From the NCBI GenBank assembly GCA_934463265.1, contig CAKSIU010000020.1:1-13076 (forward strand): a stretch of 13,076 nt of DNA. The letters run 5' to 3'. The notes beneath the pieces were generated by a model. The model was given only the letters and a program-made list of their open reading frames with translations, had not been told where the DNA came from and did no database searches. The position numbers were made by a program, and so were the translations under genes. Positions 12,796 to 13,076 of the stretch are shown in pieces; the stretch's first letter is position 1, and each line of letters begins with the position of its first letter. This DNA comes from an uncultured Eubacteriales bacterium. Lineage in GTDB: Bacteria; Bacillota; Clostridia; Oscillospirales; Acutalibacteraceae.

Positions 12796-13076
12796 GTGCG
12801 ACACGTTCCTAAGTGAAAAGCTTAGGCACTAAAACAAGAACGTAAGAGTCAGTTTTAGGAGAACTGCTAACCCGATGAGTGGAATGAGGGAGTAACAACC
12901 TGAAACGCTCACTCTGATACTCCGATTGGCAATGAAAAATGTCAAAAGCTCGGTGAAGTCGGCTGAGAGTTACCGTAAATCAAAAGGAAAAATTGATACG
13001 TGGTGCTACTATATAAAAGTAGACACATTTTGAAAAACTATGTATTATAAAATCAGACACTAAAAGGAGGTATCTT
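12796..13076 (+). mobile_element. Group II intron, 5' part (domain I), running out of the window
   Basis: The element opens with GTGCGACACG, the GUGYG start of group II introns. Further on come the typical domain I phrases CAGTTTTAGGAGAACTGC, GGGAGTAACAACCTGAAACG and GTGAAGTCGGCTGAGAG. The end of the window has AAAGGAGG (13063-13070), which could be the ribosome binding site of the intron-encoded reverse transcriptase/maturase. Only about 280 bp are visible, so the reverse transcriptase, domains V and VI and the 3' splice site are not seen. I could not find a clear EBS1 that pairs with the exon's last bases (GACAATA). The intron lies in the sense direction of the interrupted gene. Confidence 0.85.

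Overview
The window comes from a low-GC bacterium, most likely a Bacillota member (clostridial or negativicute type). The evidence is strong AGGAGG-type ribosome binding sites, TTG and GTG starts, a sortase-like C-terminal anchor on a surface protein, and AT-rich intergenic DNA. I cannot name the species. The window is a mosaic of accessory DNA in four blocks.

Block 1 (1-1550) is the 3' end of a large surface adhesin. It has two almost identical 89-residue YDG-type repeats, an MBG-type Ig-like domain, an acidic linker and a TM-plus-basic-tail anchor with an atypical SKTGD sorting-like motif. A clear terminator follows.

Block 2 (1617-8299) is the most interesting part. Two same-direction, decayed copies of one IS5-family (IS427-like) element (1617-2430, full length but broken; 7998-8299, truncated) enclose a very AT-rich five-gene operon. 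The operon appears to be an unusual RiPP (ribosomally made, modified peptide) cluster. It holds a 53-residue Cys/Ala/Gly-rich precursor (2662-2823) whose front resembles subtilosin A, a TldD-like zinc protease (2897-4075), a TldE-like partner (4072-5280), a tyrosine/dual-specificity phosphatase-like protein (5301-6032), and a radical SAM/SPASM maturase with a PqqD-like leader-binding domain (6056-7354). A palindrome overlaps the putative promoter, a hairpin separates the precursor from the enzymes, and a perfect 28-nt palindromic terminator ends the unit. The inferred logic is that the radical SAM enzyme binds the short leader and modifies the core, and TldD/TldE then removes the leader, perhaps with cyclisation. 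The phosphatase has no assigned step. No transporter or immunity gene is visible.

Block 3 (8300-9960) holds the C-terminal remnant of an AAA-ATPase/PD-(D/E)XK protein, an unrecognised minus-strand gene (8904-9563), several terminator-like hairpins and repeated TGCACAC motifs.

Block 4 (9962-13076) looks like the left end of a prophage or related element. A 45-bp 3' fragment of tRNA-Pro(GGG) marks a probable attachment site. An early-gene module follows on the plus strand: three tiny single-TM proteins that align without gaps to one another, an XRE-type HTH protein ending in the same kind of TM segment, a Cys-cluster protein, a Sak-type (DUF1071) single-strand annealing protein, and a RusA-like resolvase. 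A group II intron starting at 12796 splits the RusA gene exactly after its conserved PDxDN motif, and the window ends inside that intron.
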